Part shown: piece by piece, positions 29,596 through 37,401 of the stretch
How the letters are laid out: each line of letters starts with the position of its first letter
Numbering within the stretch: the first letter of the stretch is position 1
IMG/VR virus record: IMGVR_UViG_3300030380_000065
Location: 1-45,011 of that record
Source of the DNA: a virus
Length of the DNA stretch: 45,011 nucleotides
Reading direction: 5' to 3' (one strand)
Position numbers and translations under genes: made by a program
The notes under the pieces: generated by a model
The model's database searches: none
Told to the model about the DNA's origin: nothing
Seen by the model: the letters and a program-made list of their open reading frames with translations, nothing else

Positions 29596-29899
29596 CTAAT
29601 GTCCTATAAACTATTTCTATTCCGAGCTTTTCCGCTACTTCCATGCCCATTTTCATGCCATCTGATATTCCTTTATCTATGTAAACTGCCATGAGATCTG
29701 CGTGGCGATACCATTCAAATGCTCTTGACATTCCCATACTTCTTAATTCAGGAACTGTATCATCTAACACTTGTGTATAAAGTAAATGCGAGGCAAATGG
29801 ACATTCACCTCGCAAAAGAGAATCGCTCATGCACTTTTGTGCATAAGCTACATTTTGTTTAACTTTGCCCTTATAGGGCGATTCTATGACTACCAACAT
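29573..29899 (-). CDS. Nucleoside 2-deoxyribosyltransferase-like protein (DUF7768-like)
   Basis: 108 residues from the ATG at 29899 (TGATG overlap with the gene upstream). VVIESPYKGKVKQNVAYAQK, then CMSDSLLRGECPFASHLLYT, and the strand DLMAVYIDKGISDGMKMGME fit the small Rossmann-like fold of YtoQ/nucleoside deoxyribosyltransferase-like proteins. ESPYxG at the start and FASHLL are recurrent in phage members I recall. It might act on nucleotides or nucleotide sugars. It overlaps the methyltransferase start by 23 bases. Confidence 0.72.
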   Translation of the reverse strand: MLVVIESPYKGKVKQNVAYAQKCMSDSLLRGECPFASHLLYTQVLDDTVPELRSMGMSRAFEWYRHADLMAVYIDKGISDGMKMGMEVAEKLGIEIVYRTLDGNNNRR

Positions 29900-30129
29900 C
29901 AAACAGCTTTCATACAACTAGCTTGTACGTTATAATCTTCGGGTCCATCGCCAAACTCATCTCTCAAGCGATCAATGACCAGTCTTTTGCTATTGTTTAA
30001 ATCTGCTCTACACTCATCAAGACTGCTATATTCAACCTTGCTGATGTGCATCATACAATTGGTCTGACCACCTTCGTATCTTGAGCCTTCAATCCAAACA
30101 ACGCAAATCATTAGAAACATTTTAACCAT
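29899..30129 (-). CDS. Small protein with N-terminal hydrophobic segment
   Basis: 76 residues. MVKMFLMICVVWIEGS may be a signal or membrane segment, followed by QTNCMMHISKVEYSSLDECR with two Cys and a third near the C-terminus (QASCMKAV). It could be a secreted, disulphide-bonded protein. No clear ribosome site stands out beyond weak GGTTAAA. It is coupled to the next gene by TGATG. I do not recognise the family. Confidence 0.55.
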   Translation of the reverse strand: MVKMFLMICVVWIEGSRYEGGQTNCMMHISKVEYSSLDECRADLNNSKRLVIDRLRDEFGDGPEDYNVQASCMKAV

Positions 30130-30210
30130 TCAACAATCTTTCTATAGTAGCGAACAAAGATGCTCGGCTTTTTGTGGATAGTTGTTTTATGAATATGTAA
30201 CTTCAAATAT

Positions 30211-30408
30211 TTAGTATTCATAATAATAATCTCCGTTATCTAATTTTTCTTCTGCCTTAATTAAATCACAAACATGTTCATGTCCGTGTTCGCCATAATT
30301 TTTTTTAACTAGGGCTAACGCTTGTTTGTTTGTTAGTCCATCGTCATTTAATAGAGTACCGAAATATTCCTCTACTTCAATTAAAAGATTGTTTTGATAA
30401 GCAGTCAT
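30211..30408 (-). CDS. Small acidic phage protein, unknown function
   Basis: 65 residues. MTAYQNNLLIEVEEYFGTLL, then LTNKQALALVKKNYGEHGHE and a Tyr-rich end (NGDYYYEY). Predicted helical with an HGHEH cluster. A strong CAAAAGGAGAGT site precedes the ATG, and it lies one base past the stop of the upstream 434-residue gene, so the two are co-transcribed. Function unknown. Confidence 0.65.
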   Translation of the reverse strand: MTAYQNNLLIEVEEYFGTLLNDDGLTNKQALALVKKNYGEHGHEHVCDLIKAEEKLDNGDYYYEY

Positions 30409-30409
30409 A

Positions 30410-31714
30410 CTACTCTCCTTTTGCTTTTTGTAAGTTATAGTCGTTAATTTTAGAGCCTAGCTCTTTACTGCCAGCCTCACATTGGTCAATCCAAACTCTC
30501 TTCGTGATATTACCTTTTGCATCACGATATCGTCTCCAATGACCTCTTCTCATGTGCCATCTCTTTGGCGTTCCATGACCAGTAAAAATCTTTTCATATA
30601 CAACTCTGCCTTTAGGCTTTGGCAAATCAATATTGATAAGATTATATTCATTAAGTGGTACACGTTTTCCATATCTAACGTGTGTAATTTTATTCTTTGC
30701 AGGTTGTTGTTTTTGTTGAACAATAAGATCATAATTAAGCAATGATAGGACACTAACAATAAATCTCATATCTCCACCTTGCAATAAAGCTAAATGTGTC
30801 CTTGCAATATCTGACATTGTTTGTTGAACATAACCATTTTTAACTTCATCTTTGCCAGCAATCCAATCCATACTGCTTGAATGAGTGGTATTTAATCGTG
30901 AATAAACTTCGTTCATTACTTTATAATCTTCTACATTGCCATCAACTGAAGTGGCTTTCCAATAATCTCTATTATCATCATACTCACCAAAATATTTTAA
31001 AACGTAAGGATGCCCAACTAATTTAACTGCTTCATTTACTTGCTCTTTAATCCAAAAATTTTTATCCAATCTAGGTTTAATGTATTCATCACCAAAAGTA
31101 TTTTCTTTTACAATGGTGTTTAAAAAATGTTGGTACATACGATCATGGCTACAATACTCATCATTGATGATAGTATTTGACATGGGAGACATAATCCATT
31201 TACCTTCTTTTTCTCCATCTTGTTTAGGCAACAAACACCACATTTCATAAGTAGTGATTTTATCGCCAAAAGTTAAACTACCATTGGGATCAGTATCTCT
31301 TTGATGGATATGATAGCCAAGGCGATCCATGTAATCTTTAGGCGGTTCAATCCTATCTTTATATTGAGGTAAATGCTTATGATACAATTTAGTCATTGCA
31401 TAGACACGATAATGTTCATCCCACTCAATAAACATATTTTTAAATGGTGGGATAGCACCCTTAATCATTTCATTCAAAACAAATGGTCTTGATAATGATG
31501 CCTCGATGGCATGATCAATGAGATCATTACTGATAACAAACTTCTGTGCATTAACCAGTTTAACTTGTAATTTTCTGATTGCCGCCTCGGCATAAGAATG
31601 TTGATGATAACCCATAATGGTTCTCTTTGGTTGCGACATAGCACCAATGATTTCACTTGCCATTAATGGTTTATTAACAAACTCATCTTTTACAAATTTT
31701 TCAAACTTTGACAT
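30410..31714 (-). CDS. Conserved phage protein with C-terminal RGHWRRYR box, unknown function
   Basis: 434 residues, soluble. The C-terminal part (FTGHGTPKRWHMRRGHWRRY, then KRVWIDQCEAGS) resembles a conserved ending (V/M)RGHWRxxxx...(V/I)WIxP seen in many uncharacterised phage proteins in my recollection. The N-terminal half is helical with no known motif. It has its own promoter at 31735-31763 and heads a group of small genes. It might belong to early takeover functions. No assignment beyond this. Confidence 0.72.
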   Translation of the reverse strand: MSKFEKFVKDEFVNKPLMASEIIGAMSQPKRTIMGYHQHSYAEAAIRKLQVKLVNAQKFVISNDLIDHAIEASLSRPFVLNEMIKGAIPPFKNMFIEWDEHYRVYAMTKLYHKHLPQYKDRIEPPKDYMDRLGYHIHQRDTDPNGSLTFGDKITTYEMWCLLPKQDGEKEGKWIMSPMSNTIINDEYCSHDRMYQHFLNTIVKENTFGDEYIKPRLDKNFWIKEQVNEAVKLVGHPYVLKYFGEYDDNRDYWKATSVDGNVEDYKVMNEVYSRLNTTHSSSMDWIAGKDEVKNGYVQQTMSDIARTHLALLQGGDMRFIVSVLSLLNYDLIVQQKQQPAKNKITHVRYGKRVPLNEYNLINIDLPKPKGRVVYEKIFTGHGTPKRWHMRRGHWRRYRDAKGNITKRVWIDQCEAGSKELGSKINDYNLQKAKGE

Positions 31715-31734
31715 AATAATTCCTCATAATTGCT

Positions 31735-31763
31735 AGTATAGGATAGTTATAATAGGAAGTCAA
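31735..31763 (-). promoter_or_regulatory. Promoter of the 434-residue gene
   Basis: On the minus strand TTGACT (31758-31763), a 17-base spacer and TATACT (31735-31740), 20 bases before the ATG. A second TTGACA at 31770-31775 lies 17 bases before TTATAA, so two overlapping promoters are possible. Confidence 0.78.
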
Positions 31764-31778
31764 TGCCAATGTCAAGGC

Positions 31779-31813
31779 AAAAAAAAGACCCAGTTTTTAG
31801 CTAGGTCTTTTTT
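31779..31813 (-). terminator. Rho-independent terminator upstream of the 434-residue gene
   Basis: AAAAAAGACC (31781-31790) pairs with GGTCTTTTTT (31804-31813) around a 13-base loop. On the minus strand eight T end the hairpin (31779-31786). It separates the cytosine-methyltransferase operon and the short unit at 31862 from the next promoter. The plus strand also ends in T, so it may work both ways. Confidence 0.85.
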
Positions 31814-31862
31814 AAACAAACATTTTAAAACAAAAGGAGTGATCGATGATCACCATCTTTAT
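31779..31862 (-). ncRNA. Candidate small RNA between promoter and terminator
   Basis: A promoter at 31869-31897 and the terminator at 31779-31813 would yield a transcript of about 80 bases with no gene preceded by a ribosome site; the longest ATG frame has 14 codons. It contains the inverted repeat GTGATC/GATCAC (31839-31853). It also holds 14 bases (31827-31840) exactly complementary to the leader and Shine-Dalgarno site of the gene at 24573-24896 (24902-24915). Read on the plus strand the same bases look like a phage ribosome site, so a decayed gene start is the rival view. Confidence 0.45.
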
Positions 31863-31868
31863 ACGTTA

Positions 31869-31897
31869 TATATAATCAAGATAGGCACTCATGTCAA
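31869..31897 (-). promoter_or_regulatory. Promoter of the short unit before the terminator
   Basis: On the minus strand TTGACA (31892-31897), a 17-base spacer and TATATA (31869-31874). It overlaps the last codons of the gene at 31894. Only about 80 bases separate it from a terminator. Confidence 0.78.
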
Positions 31898-32163
31898 CCT
31901 ATATCATCTAAAATATTTCTGCTAAATACATGGGTGCTGGTTTTATACACTTTACCATACTCTATTTCTTTCAATGCACGAGGATCGTCTTCAAATCTTT
32001 CTTCGGTGTGGACATCAGGCATAGGTACAAAATCTGATTTGTTGTTGTGCATGCTAAGTAATTTTGCTATGACACAACTTTTACAAAGAGTGCCGTACTT
32101 TCTTTTAGTTTTTATTATTGGCAGCAACTTATCGCATTCACAACATCTATCGTATTTTTTCAT
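31894..32163 (-). CDS. Small zinc-ribbon-like protein
   Basis: 89 residues. Two knuckles, CCECDKLLPI at 7-16 and LCKSCVIAK at 26-34, form a Cys4 zinc ribbon. The rest is hydrophilic (HTEERFEDDPRALKEIEYGK). It overlaps the end of the cytosine methyltransferase gene by 17 bases, with GGAGG 11 bases upstream. Co-transcribed with that gene, it might be a DNA-binding helper, but this is inference. Confidence 0.68.
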   Translation of the reverse strand: MKKYDRCCECDKLLPIIKTKRKYGTLCKSCVIAKLLSMHNNKSDFVPMPDVHTEERFEDDPRALKEIEYGKVYKTSTHVFSRNILDDIG

Positions 32164-33442
32164 CAGTTTTATCTGCCTCCTTTATTGCATAAAATATCCT
32201 AGCTACCACTTGTGGAACGATACTATTCCCTAAACATCTAAGTCGGTGTACCCTGTTGGATACCCCATTAGCCACTCTACCCACGTTGGGTTCAGCGTTC
32301 CAGAGGACTGGTCTCTCACGGAAGGATGGTTGCCTAACATCTTTTGCATCTTCCCCCCTGGTCGACCCGCTGCATCTTCGTTTGCCGATGGCGTAGGGAA
32401 CATCTCCTTTTTGGGATAATCCCATTTCTCCATTCTTGGTGGTCTTAGTGTGCAACCTAGCATCTGTTGTGCTTGTTGTTCGGTCAACTCTCCCCTCTCC
32501 ACCTTCTTTCGGAAGATCATCGTCTGACCCATTGATGCATGTCCGTACCCCTTTGTTGTCGGTGTCGGCCACATTGATTCTTTCTCTGCTACAAATGTTC
32601 CCAAAGTGTGTGCTCTCGTTCCCTTTTGAACTGACGGCGGTACTGTGTATCCGTCTTTCCAATCCCTTGCTCTCGGTGTTGGATACATCTTCACGCTGTC
32701 CGCTAGGTTCAAACTGTGAGATGTCTGCCCGTCCTTGCTCAAACGTCTGTTGTTCGGTGTCAAATCCGCTTGCGGGTGTTCTATCTCTTGTGTTGTCGGT
32801 GTTGGCCATAAGGTCGAAGATGTCTGTTTGTACAAACTCATTGTCTGTTCGTCTACTTGCTCCCTCAAGTTCGCTGGTTTGGTTCTGCCCTTGCGTTGAC
32901 CTTCCATTAACTTGGTTGTTCCCTCCTCTGAACGTGGTGGTAGATGATCCATCGTGTTCGGAGTAGCCCACAATCCAGCATCGCATTCGTCTATGTTTGG
33001 CATCGACGGCTGCAGCTGGAATAAGATATGGTATGGCTTTGTACCCAATACTTTCCAAGTCAACGAGACTTCTTCTGAGACCCATTGGCATTGTAACAAA
33101 GCCTGACACATTTTCGCCAATGATCCATCTAGGCCGTATGTCTTCAATAACCCTAACCATTTCGTGCCAGAGATCTCTGTCATCTTCGCTGCCTCTTTGA
33201 GATCCTGCAACCGACCAGGGTTGACATGGAAATCCTCCAACAACGATGTCTGCGTCTTTGTATTCTTTTGCATTAAAACTCCTTATATCACTATATATTG
33301 GTACATCGTGCCAATGTTTACGCAAGACTTTTTGACAATATTCATCTTGTTCAACAAAAGCTATTGTCTCAAAGCCACCTACTATTTGTTCGGCGGCATA
33401 ACTAAATCCACCTATACCACTAAATAAATCTACTATCTTCAA
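32147..33442 (-). CDS. C5-cytosine DNA methyltransferase (TTG start)
   Basis: 431 residues from the TTG at 33442, which overlaps the upstream stop as TTGA and has GGGGAG eight bases before; family members start at this KIVDLFSG point. An ATG at 33472 is in frame. Motif I LFSGIGGFSYA (6-16), motif IV GFPCQPWS with catalytic Cys73, motif VI ENV (110-112), motif VIII RRMRCWIVG (151-159), motif X GNSIVP (405-410). Residues about 165-390 are low in predicted structure with DTDNKG-like repeats, and this part also encodes another gene in a second frame. It methylates an unknown cytosine target. Confidence 0.9.
   Translation of the reverse strand: MKIVDLFSGIGGFSYAAEQIVGGFETIAFVEQDEYCQKVLRKHWHDVPIYSDIRSFNAKEYKDADIVVGGFPCQPWSVAGSQRGSEDDRDLWHEMVRVIEDIRPRWIIGENVSGFVTMPMGLRRSLVDLESIGYKAIPYLIPAAAVDAKHRRMRCWIVGYSEHDGSSTTTFRGGNNQVNGRSTQGQNQTSELEGASRRTDNEFVQTDIFDLMANTDNTRDRTPASGFDTEQQTFEQGRADISQFEPSGQREDVSNTESKGLERRIHSTAVSSKGNESTHFGNICSRERINVADTDNKGVRTCINGSDDDLPKEGGEGRVDRTTSTTDARLHTKTTKNGEMGLSQKGDVPYAIGKRRCSGSTRGEDAKDVRQPSFRERPVLWNAEPNVGRVANGVSNRVHRLRCLGNSIVPQVVARIFYAIKEADKTDEKIR
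32230..33273 (-). CDS. Overprinted gene inside the C5-methyltransferase gene: WPTPT-repeat protein
   Basis: 347 residues, read in another frame of the same strand (start offset 199 bases from the long ATG frame). It is wholly inside the methyltransferase gene. Patterned segments: SLLEDFHVNPGRLQDL, VSLTWKVLGTKPYHILFQLQ (69-88), NTMDHLPPRSEE, GRTKPANLREQV, five (W/Y/F)xTP motifs at about 102, 156, 197, 235 and 292, and the C-terminal GTLNPTWVEWLMGYPTGYTD (325-344). I recall this LTWK...WPTP...LNPxWVEWLMG architecture as a real phage family next to or inside C5-methyltransferases. Its function is unknown to me. No strong ribosome site is seen. Confidence 0.75.
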   Translation of the reverse strand: MQKNTKTQTSLLEDFHVNPGRLQDLKEAAKMTEISGTKWLGLLKTYGLDGSLAKMCQALLQCQWVSEEVSLTWKVLGTKPYHILFQLQPSMPNIDECDAGLWATPNTMDHLPPRSEEGTTKLMEGQRKGRTKPANLREQVDEQTMSLYKQTSSTLWPTPTTQEIEHPQADLTPNNRRLSKDGQTSHSLNLADSVKMYPTPRARDWKDGYTVPPSVQKGTRAHTLGTFVAEKESMWPTPTTKGYGHASMGQTMIFRKKVERGELTEQQAQQMLGCTLRPPRMEKWDYPKKEMFPTPSANEDAAGRPGGKMQKMLGNHPSVRDQSSGTLNPTWVEWLMGYPTGYTDLDV

Positions 33443-34254
33443 CCTGTACACTCCCCACCATCTTGTTGGCAAAGATAAGCCTCATTATTAAATATCCAAT
33501 CTTGTTGAGCATTAACAAATTTAGCAAACTCTTTCATGCTTCTCTTACGTTCAAACCTTTTGTTAAGTCTTTGTTCGGCATCGATCCACCATTGAGCTAA
33601 GTCTGGGTGATCTCTGACCATAGATGCAAGTTGTGATTCAGATTTAAGAAAACACAAATCACAATTACCTTTGATGGTTTTACCTTTAACAACTGGTAAG
33701 TTAAGTTTAAAAGATTGTTCGCTCCAAAAGTGATCTACATCACGCAAACTGTGATTAGCTTCAACCATTGGATAGTGTGGATAGAAGCCATTTTGAAAAC
33801 CATCTTTGCATCTATGCTTCTCATCCGACCTTATGCCCATGATGTTGTGCCATCTCTTCCAACCAAGACTTCTTAAATATTTACTTATAGTGTCTCTTTT
33901 CAAACTACCAGTACAGAATCTTGCTAATGGATTAGGTAACATCTGATGCTTATTTATTAATTTATCAAATGGTTCGCCTCTCTTACTGGCAGTTTCATAG
34001 TCTACAACTTTAAATATATGCTTGTTCTCATCATTCAAATCATATTCTAACCAGACAATTTTCATTCCCCAGTTGAGCGAACAATCATTAATAAACTCAA
34101 GTGTTTGTGGCATCTCTCTGCCAGTGTTCGCAAAACAAACCACTGCGTTATCTGGTAGACCATTGTTGTTATCAATGATTTTTTTCAACATAAAGCCACT
34201 AGTTCTGCCACCACTAAAGCTAATTACACAATTATTGTCTGGAAGTTTATACAT
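33439..34254 (-). CDS. PAPS-reductase-like / adenine nucleotide alpha-hydrolase family protein
   Basis: 271 residues from the ATG at 34254, with GAGGG just before it and an 8-base overlap with the primase gene. A PP-loop SFSGGRTSG at 12-20 binds ATP. VCFANTGREMPQTLEFIND follows as in PAPS reductases, then ARFCTGSLKRDTISKYL with Cys114, MGIRSDEKHR, and a Cys pair NCDLC (198, 201). Phage members resemble sulphur-activating enzymes including DndC-type proteins, but no other dnd gene is seen. A role in DNA or RNA thio-modification is speculative. It overlaps the methyltransferase gene. Confidence 0.8.
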   Translation of the reverse strand: MYKLPDNNCVISFSGGRTSGFMLKKIIDNNNGLPDNAVVCFANTGREMPQTLEFINDCSLNWGMKIVWLEYDLNDENKHIFKVVDYETASKRGEPFDKLINKHQMLPNPLARFCTGSLKRDTISKYLRSLGWKRWHNIMGIRSDEKHRCKDGFQNGFYPHYPMVEANHSLRDVDHFWSEQSFKLNLPVVKGKTIKGNCDLCFLKSESQLASMVRDHPDLAQWWIDAEQRLNKRFERKRSMKEFAKFVNAQQDWIFNNEAYLCQQDGGECTG

Positions 34255-36418
34255 TATCCCTCGCAGTAGTGGCCTCGTATTCACCTCTACTCATATCGCC
34301 ATCTATTGTGCCAAGCCACTTACGACCACCACTTGTGCTAAATGAATACTTGGCGATTCTACCCTCTTGTATCAATTCTCTAACAAGACCATCAATCATA
34401 CGTTGTGTGCAGTTATTAAGCACGTTTGGTGCATCTGTATCAGCAGACATACGTTGTAAGATAGCGTCTGCACCAGACTGTTGTGTCATAGCCCTACCCT
34501 CTCTTTCACAATCTGCAATCCAATTAAACAATGCACTCTTTTTTATCTCTTTATTAGAGCCAGTATGTAATCTTGAAATATCATCACTTCTATCTAACAA
34601 CAATCCACTAAACTCATCTCTAATGAAATGCCTAATGTTTCTGTTTGCTGGACCATTAGATTTTACTACTGCACCATCAAAGCATTTATTTCTTTGATAA
34701 TCTATGCCTAAATCTTGGCAACGTCTTCTGCCAGTTGCCTCATCTACTTGCCATAATGCAAAGGCACAACGAACACCATCAACCAATGCTGACGTACCTC
34801 TAATCATATTTCTTGCTTGTTCAGGCGTACTAACAACTGTGTCTTCTTTAATCTTTGTCATGTGATGACACATAATAACTGATGCACCAGTTTCTGTAGC
34901 TATCTGTGCAAGTAATCCAGTTAGTGCTGCACCCGCCGCTGGATCTGCATTAACGTCTGCGTGAACAAAAGATGCTAATGGATCAAAAACTATAAGTTTT
35001 AAATCTTTCATTTGCAGTATTTGTTCGTAAAGTTTATCAAATTCATCACTTGTTCTGTAGCCATCATGTGTTTCTTGTAGTATGGGAAATACACCACCAA
35101 CATTAGGCAAACTCACGATTCGCAGTTCATGCTCGTAGCTTGATCTTTGATTGTCTATATCAAGTCTTTCTATTCTTCTGTGCATCTCTGCCTCATCATC
35201 TTCAGCAGTAAATATAATTGAATTACCAAACTCACTTATTGTGCCACCAAATGATTCTGACATTGGTTGACCACTTGATACTTTCATGGCTAGATCAAGA
35301 GTCATCATACCTTTACCACTATCACCTGCAGCAGAGAATATAATTGGCACAGCTAATGGCAATGTGTTCGCTATTAGAAACTTCTGTACTGGTGCATCGC
35401 CAACAAATCTGTTTATTAACAAACTATCGTCAAGAAGATTAATGTTCTTTTTTACTTGCTTAACATTGGTGTTTAAAAACTCATTTATATTAAATTGCTC
35501 TGCAACTGCATCAACAACATCCCATCTTTCTGGCTTACCTCTTGGTGGTGTAAGTGTAGTAACTGATTTAACACCAGCGTTTAATGCAAGTTCTTGGACA
35601 AGTTCTGCTAATTTACGACCTGCATTATCATTGTCTGGCCATATTATCAGTTCTTTCTCATGCAACGGAGAGAAGTCAAATAAGTTAGCAGACTTTCTTG
35701 AGAGCATACCCGCACCACCCATAGTGCATGTAGCAGTATAACCAAGCTCATTAAGTGCATCTGCACATTTCTCTCCCTCTACCCATATTATCTTTTCTGA
35801 TGCCACAATGTTCGGTATGTTGTACAAAGGTCTAACGTCTGGCATCTTTGGATAATTACTGCCACCAGTAAATTGTCTAAATTCTTTCTTCGGCTTACCA
35901 TGTCCATCAAGAACTGGATTACCATCATTATCTTTAGTGTTATACCTACGAACGAGACATAATAACTCACCTTGTGCATTAAGATATTTATGTTCGCTAT
36001 CGTATGGTGTGTTTAAATTTATTTGTTGTATGTTTGGATCAACAATAGAACTAATCTTTTCAACTGGTCTTGGTGCGTCATCACTCAAATAATCATCAAA
36101 GAACTCTTTAACTTCAGGCAACTTCATATTTCTGCCCTCCATCAATATCTTAACAATACCTCCAACACCATCAGAACCATTAAAGTCTTGACCTTTCATA
36201 AAGTATGGGGATTTGGGATTAATATCTATTTTCAAAGACTTGCCTGCCTCACCACCAAGTGAACCAATAGTGAATTGATCTCCTCTAACAACCCCTTGTG
36301 GATAAGTGTCTTTTAATAAATTAATCTGAACATTTGCAGGAACTCTCTCACTAATTAGTTCAACTAATTCCTTTGCATCCATAGTTCTTTTACTATTGCC
36401 AAACTTTATAATGTTCAT
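34247..36418 (-). CDS. Primase-helicase (Toprim plus RecA-like ATPase)
   Basis: 723 residues from the ATG at 36418, which has AAGGGGG seven bases upstream; an earlier in-frame start lies inside the previous gene. Toprim domain: IIWVEGEKCADAL (VEGE at 213-216) and WPDNDNAG (DND at 262-264). RecA-like/AAA_25 domain: Walker A region SAAGDSGKGMMTLDL (362-376), Walker B region LIVFDPLASF, and VIMCHHMTK. C-terminal helical region with GGRKWLG. The short N-terminal part lacks a clear zinc finger, so primer synthesis is less certain than unwinding. It is the main replication protein visible here. Confidence 0.85.
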   Translation of the reverse strand: MNIIKFGNSKRTMDAKELVELISERVPANVQINLLKDTYPQGVVRGDQFTIGSLGGEAGKSLKIDINPKSPYFMKGQDFNGSDGVGGIVKILMEGRNMKLPEVKEFFDDYLSDDAPRPVEKISSIVDPNIQQINLNTPYDSEHKYLNAQGELLCLVRRYNTKDNDGNPVLDGHGKPKKEFRQFTGGSNYPKMPDVRPLYNIPNIVASEKIIWVEGEKCADALNELGYTATCTMGGAGMLSRKSANLFDFSPLHEKELIIWPDNDNAGRKLAELVQELALNAGVKSVTTLTPPRGKPERWDVVDAVAEQFNINEFLNTNVKQVKKNINLLDDSLLINRFVGDAPVQKFLIANTLPLAVPIIFSAAGDSGKGMMTLDLAMKVSSGQPMSESFGGTISEFGNSIIFTAEDDEAEMHRRIERLDIDNQRSSYEHELRIVSLPNVGGVFPILQETHDGYRTSDEFDKLYEQILQMKDLKLIVFDPLASFVHADVNADPAAGAALTGLLAQIATETGASVIMCHHMTKIKEDTVVSTPEQARNMIRGTSALVDGVRCAFALWQVDEATGRRRCQDLGIDYQRNKCFDGAVVKSNGPANRNIRHFIRDEFSGLLLDRSDDISRLHTGSNKEIKKSALFNWIADCEREGRAMTQQSGADAILQRMSADTDAPNVLNNCTQRMIDGLVRELIQEGRIAKYSFSTSGGRKWLGTIDGDMSRGEYEATTARDNV

Positions 36419-36464
36419 TACCATCCCCCTTGATGGTGGCACTTTGCTACCTTCTGTGTCACCA

Positions 36465-37175
36465 TCAACCATCTTCCCAACATGTGTCTGCAAACTGACA
36501 CCATTTACAATCAAATACATCTCTATTCTGTGCTATTCTAGGTAGCATTTCATTTTGCTTTGATGCTCTTAATATATCAACTGCTCTATCACTAGCGTAC
36601 TGTGCTAATTCTTGATTAAAAGGAACAAGCTCATAGAATATCTCGCTAGTGTTTTTGTTAATAACTGTGAACAAACAAGGGTTGTCTGTTAAATCCATAT
36701 ATGCTTGATATAACGCAACTTGAACCTCATAAGTATGATTAGCTTTTATACCTTTCATCTTAAAATCTCTAAACTTTTTCTCATTAGCAGACTTACATTC
36801 CCATAACATTGGATAACTTACATTCAAAGGGCCAGAACAAATTACACCATCTATGTGTCCTTTGATCTCATCATCTGCTATGGAAAATCCAAATTGTTCG
36901 CCATTACTATCCATAGTTCTTATGTCAAATCCTGCATTTCTAATCCAACCAGCCATACTTGTTTCTATCTCATGTCCAAACTGAAAGACCCTTAAAGTTC
37001 TAGCATTAAACTTTTTTTCTTCATCAGGTTCGCAGCCAGTATAAATATACTGTATCTTTCTTGCACATTTATCTCCCAACATTGATGCACCTAAATACTT
37101 ACGTCTAGGCTCTTTTCTGTTTTTGTTTACAATAGTTTCGTCAATAACTTCTTCAAAAAGGTATTTCGTCTTCAT
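36465..37175 (-). CDS. Cas4/AddB-like PD-(D/E)XK nuclease with predicted Fe-S cluster
   Basis: 236 residues if the ATG at 37175 is used; the start is uncertain because frames upstream lie in the neighbouring gene and no ribosome site stands out. Nuclease core: GHIDG (Asp109), WECKS (Glu126, Lys128), and YEVQVALYQAY (Gln152). One Cys at 37 (GDKCARK) and three near the C-terminus at 223, 226 and 232 (C-x2-C-x5-C) match the iron-sulphur staple of Cas4 and AddB. It should process DNA ends in recombination, fitting the Sak4-like ATPase and SSB-like genes. Confidence 0.8.
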   Translation of the reverse strand: MKTKYLFEEVIDETIVNKNRKEPRRKYLGASMLGDKCARKIQYIYTGCEPDEEKKFNARTLRVFQFGHEIETSMAGWIRNAGFDIRTMDSNGEQFGFSIADDEIKGHIDGVICSGPLNVSYPMLWECKSANEKKFRDFKMKGIKANHTYEVQVALYQAYMDLTDNPCLFTVINKNTSEIFYELVPFNQELAQYASDRAVDILRASKQNEMLPRIAQNRDVFDCKWCQFADTCWEDG

Positions 37176-37401
37176 TGATTGTGTCGTCTTGCTTTTCATA
37201 GACATATTCAAGAAGTAATTTGTCGAGTCTGTCTTTTGTATATTGTTCATCTGAATCTATCCTTTTTGAAAATTGCATAATCAATATTGTTGCGACTATC
37301 TCATCTTCAGTTAGTTCGCTTAACTTTTTATCCCAACCAAATCTTGTAAATAATTGAGTTAAATTTTTTAGTGAATCGTCTCCGATTGTGGGTTTATCCA
37401 T
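37153..37401 (-). CDS. Small acidic phage protein, unknown function
   Basis: 82 residues. MDKPTIGDDSLKNLTQLFTR, then GWDKKLSELTEDEIVATILI, and the acidic C-terminus (YEKQDDTINEDEIPF). Mostly helical. It overlaps genes on both sides (34 bases upstream, 23 downstream). The C-terminal acidic tail with a final aromatic residue looks like an SSB-type tail, which is a loose resemblance. Function unknown. Confidence 0.65.
   Translation of the reverse strand: MDKPTIGDDSLKNLTQLFTRFGWDKKLSELTEDEIVATILIMQFSKRIDSDEQYTKDRLDKLLLEYVYEKQDDTINEDEIPF

Noticed and set aside
32436-32966. Plus-strand 176-codon frame opposite the overprinted region
   Set aside because: Ser/Leu/Val-rich antisense by-product of two constrained minus-strand frames; no start signals.
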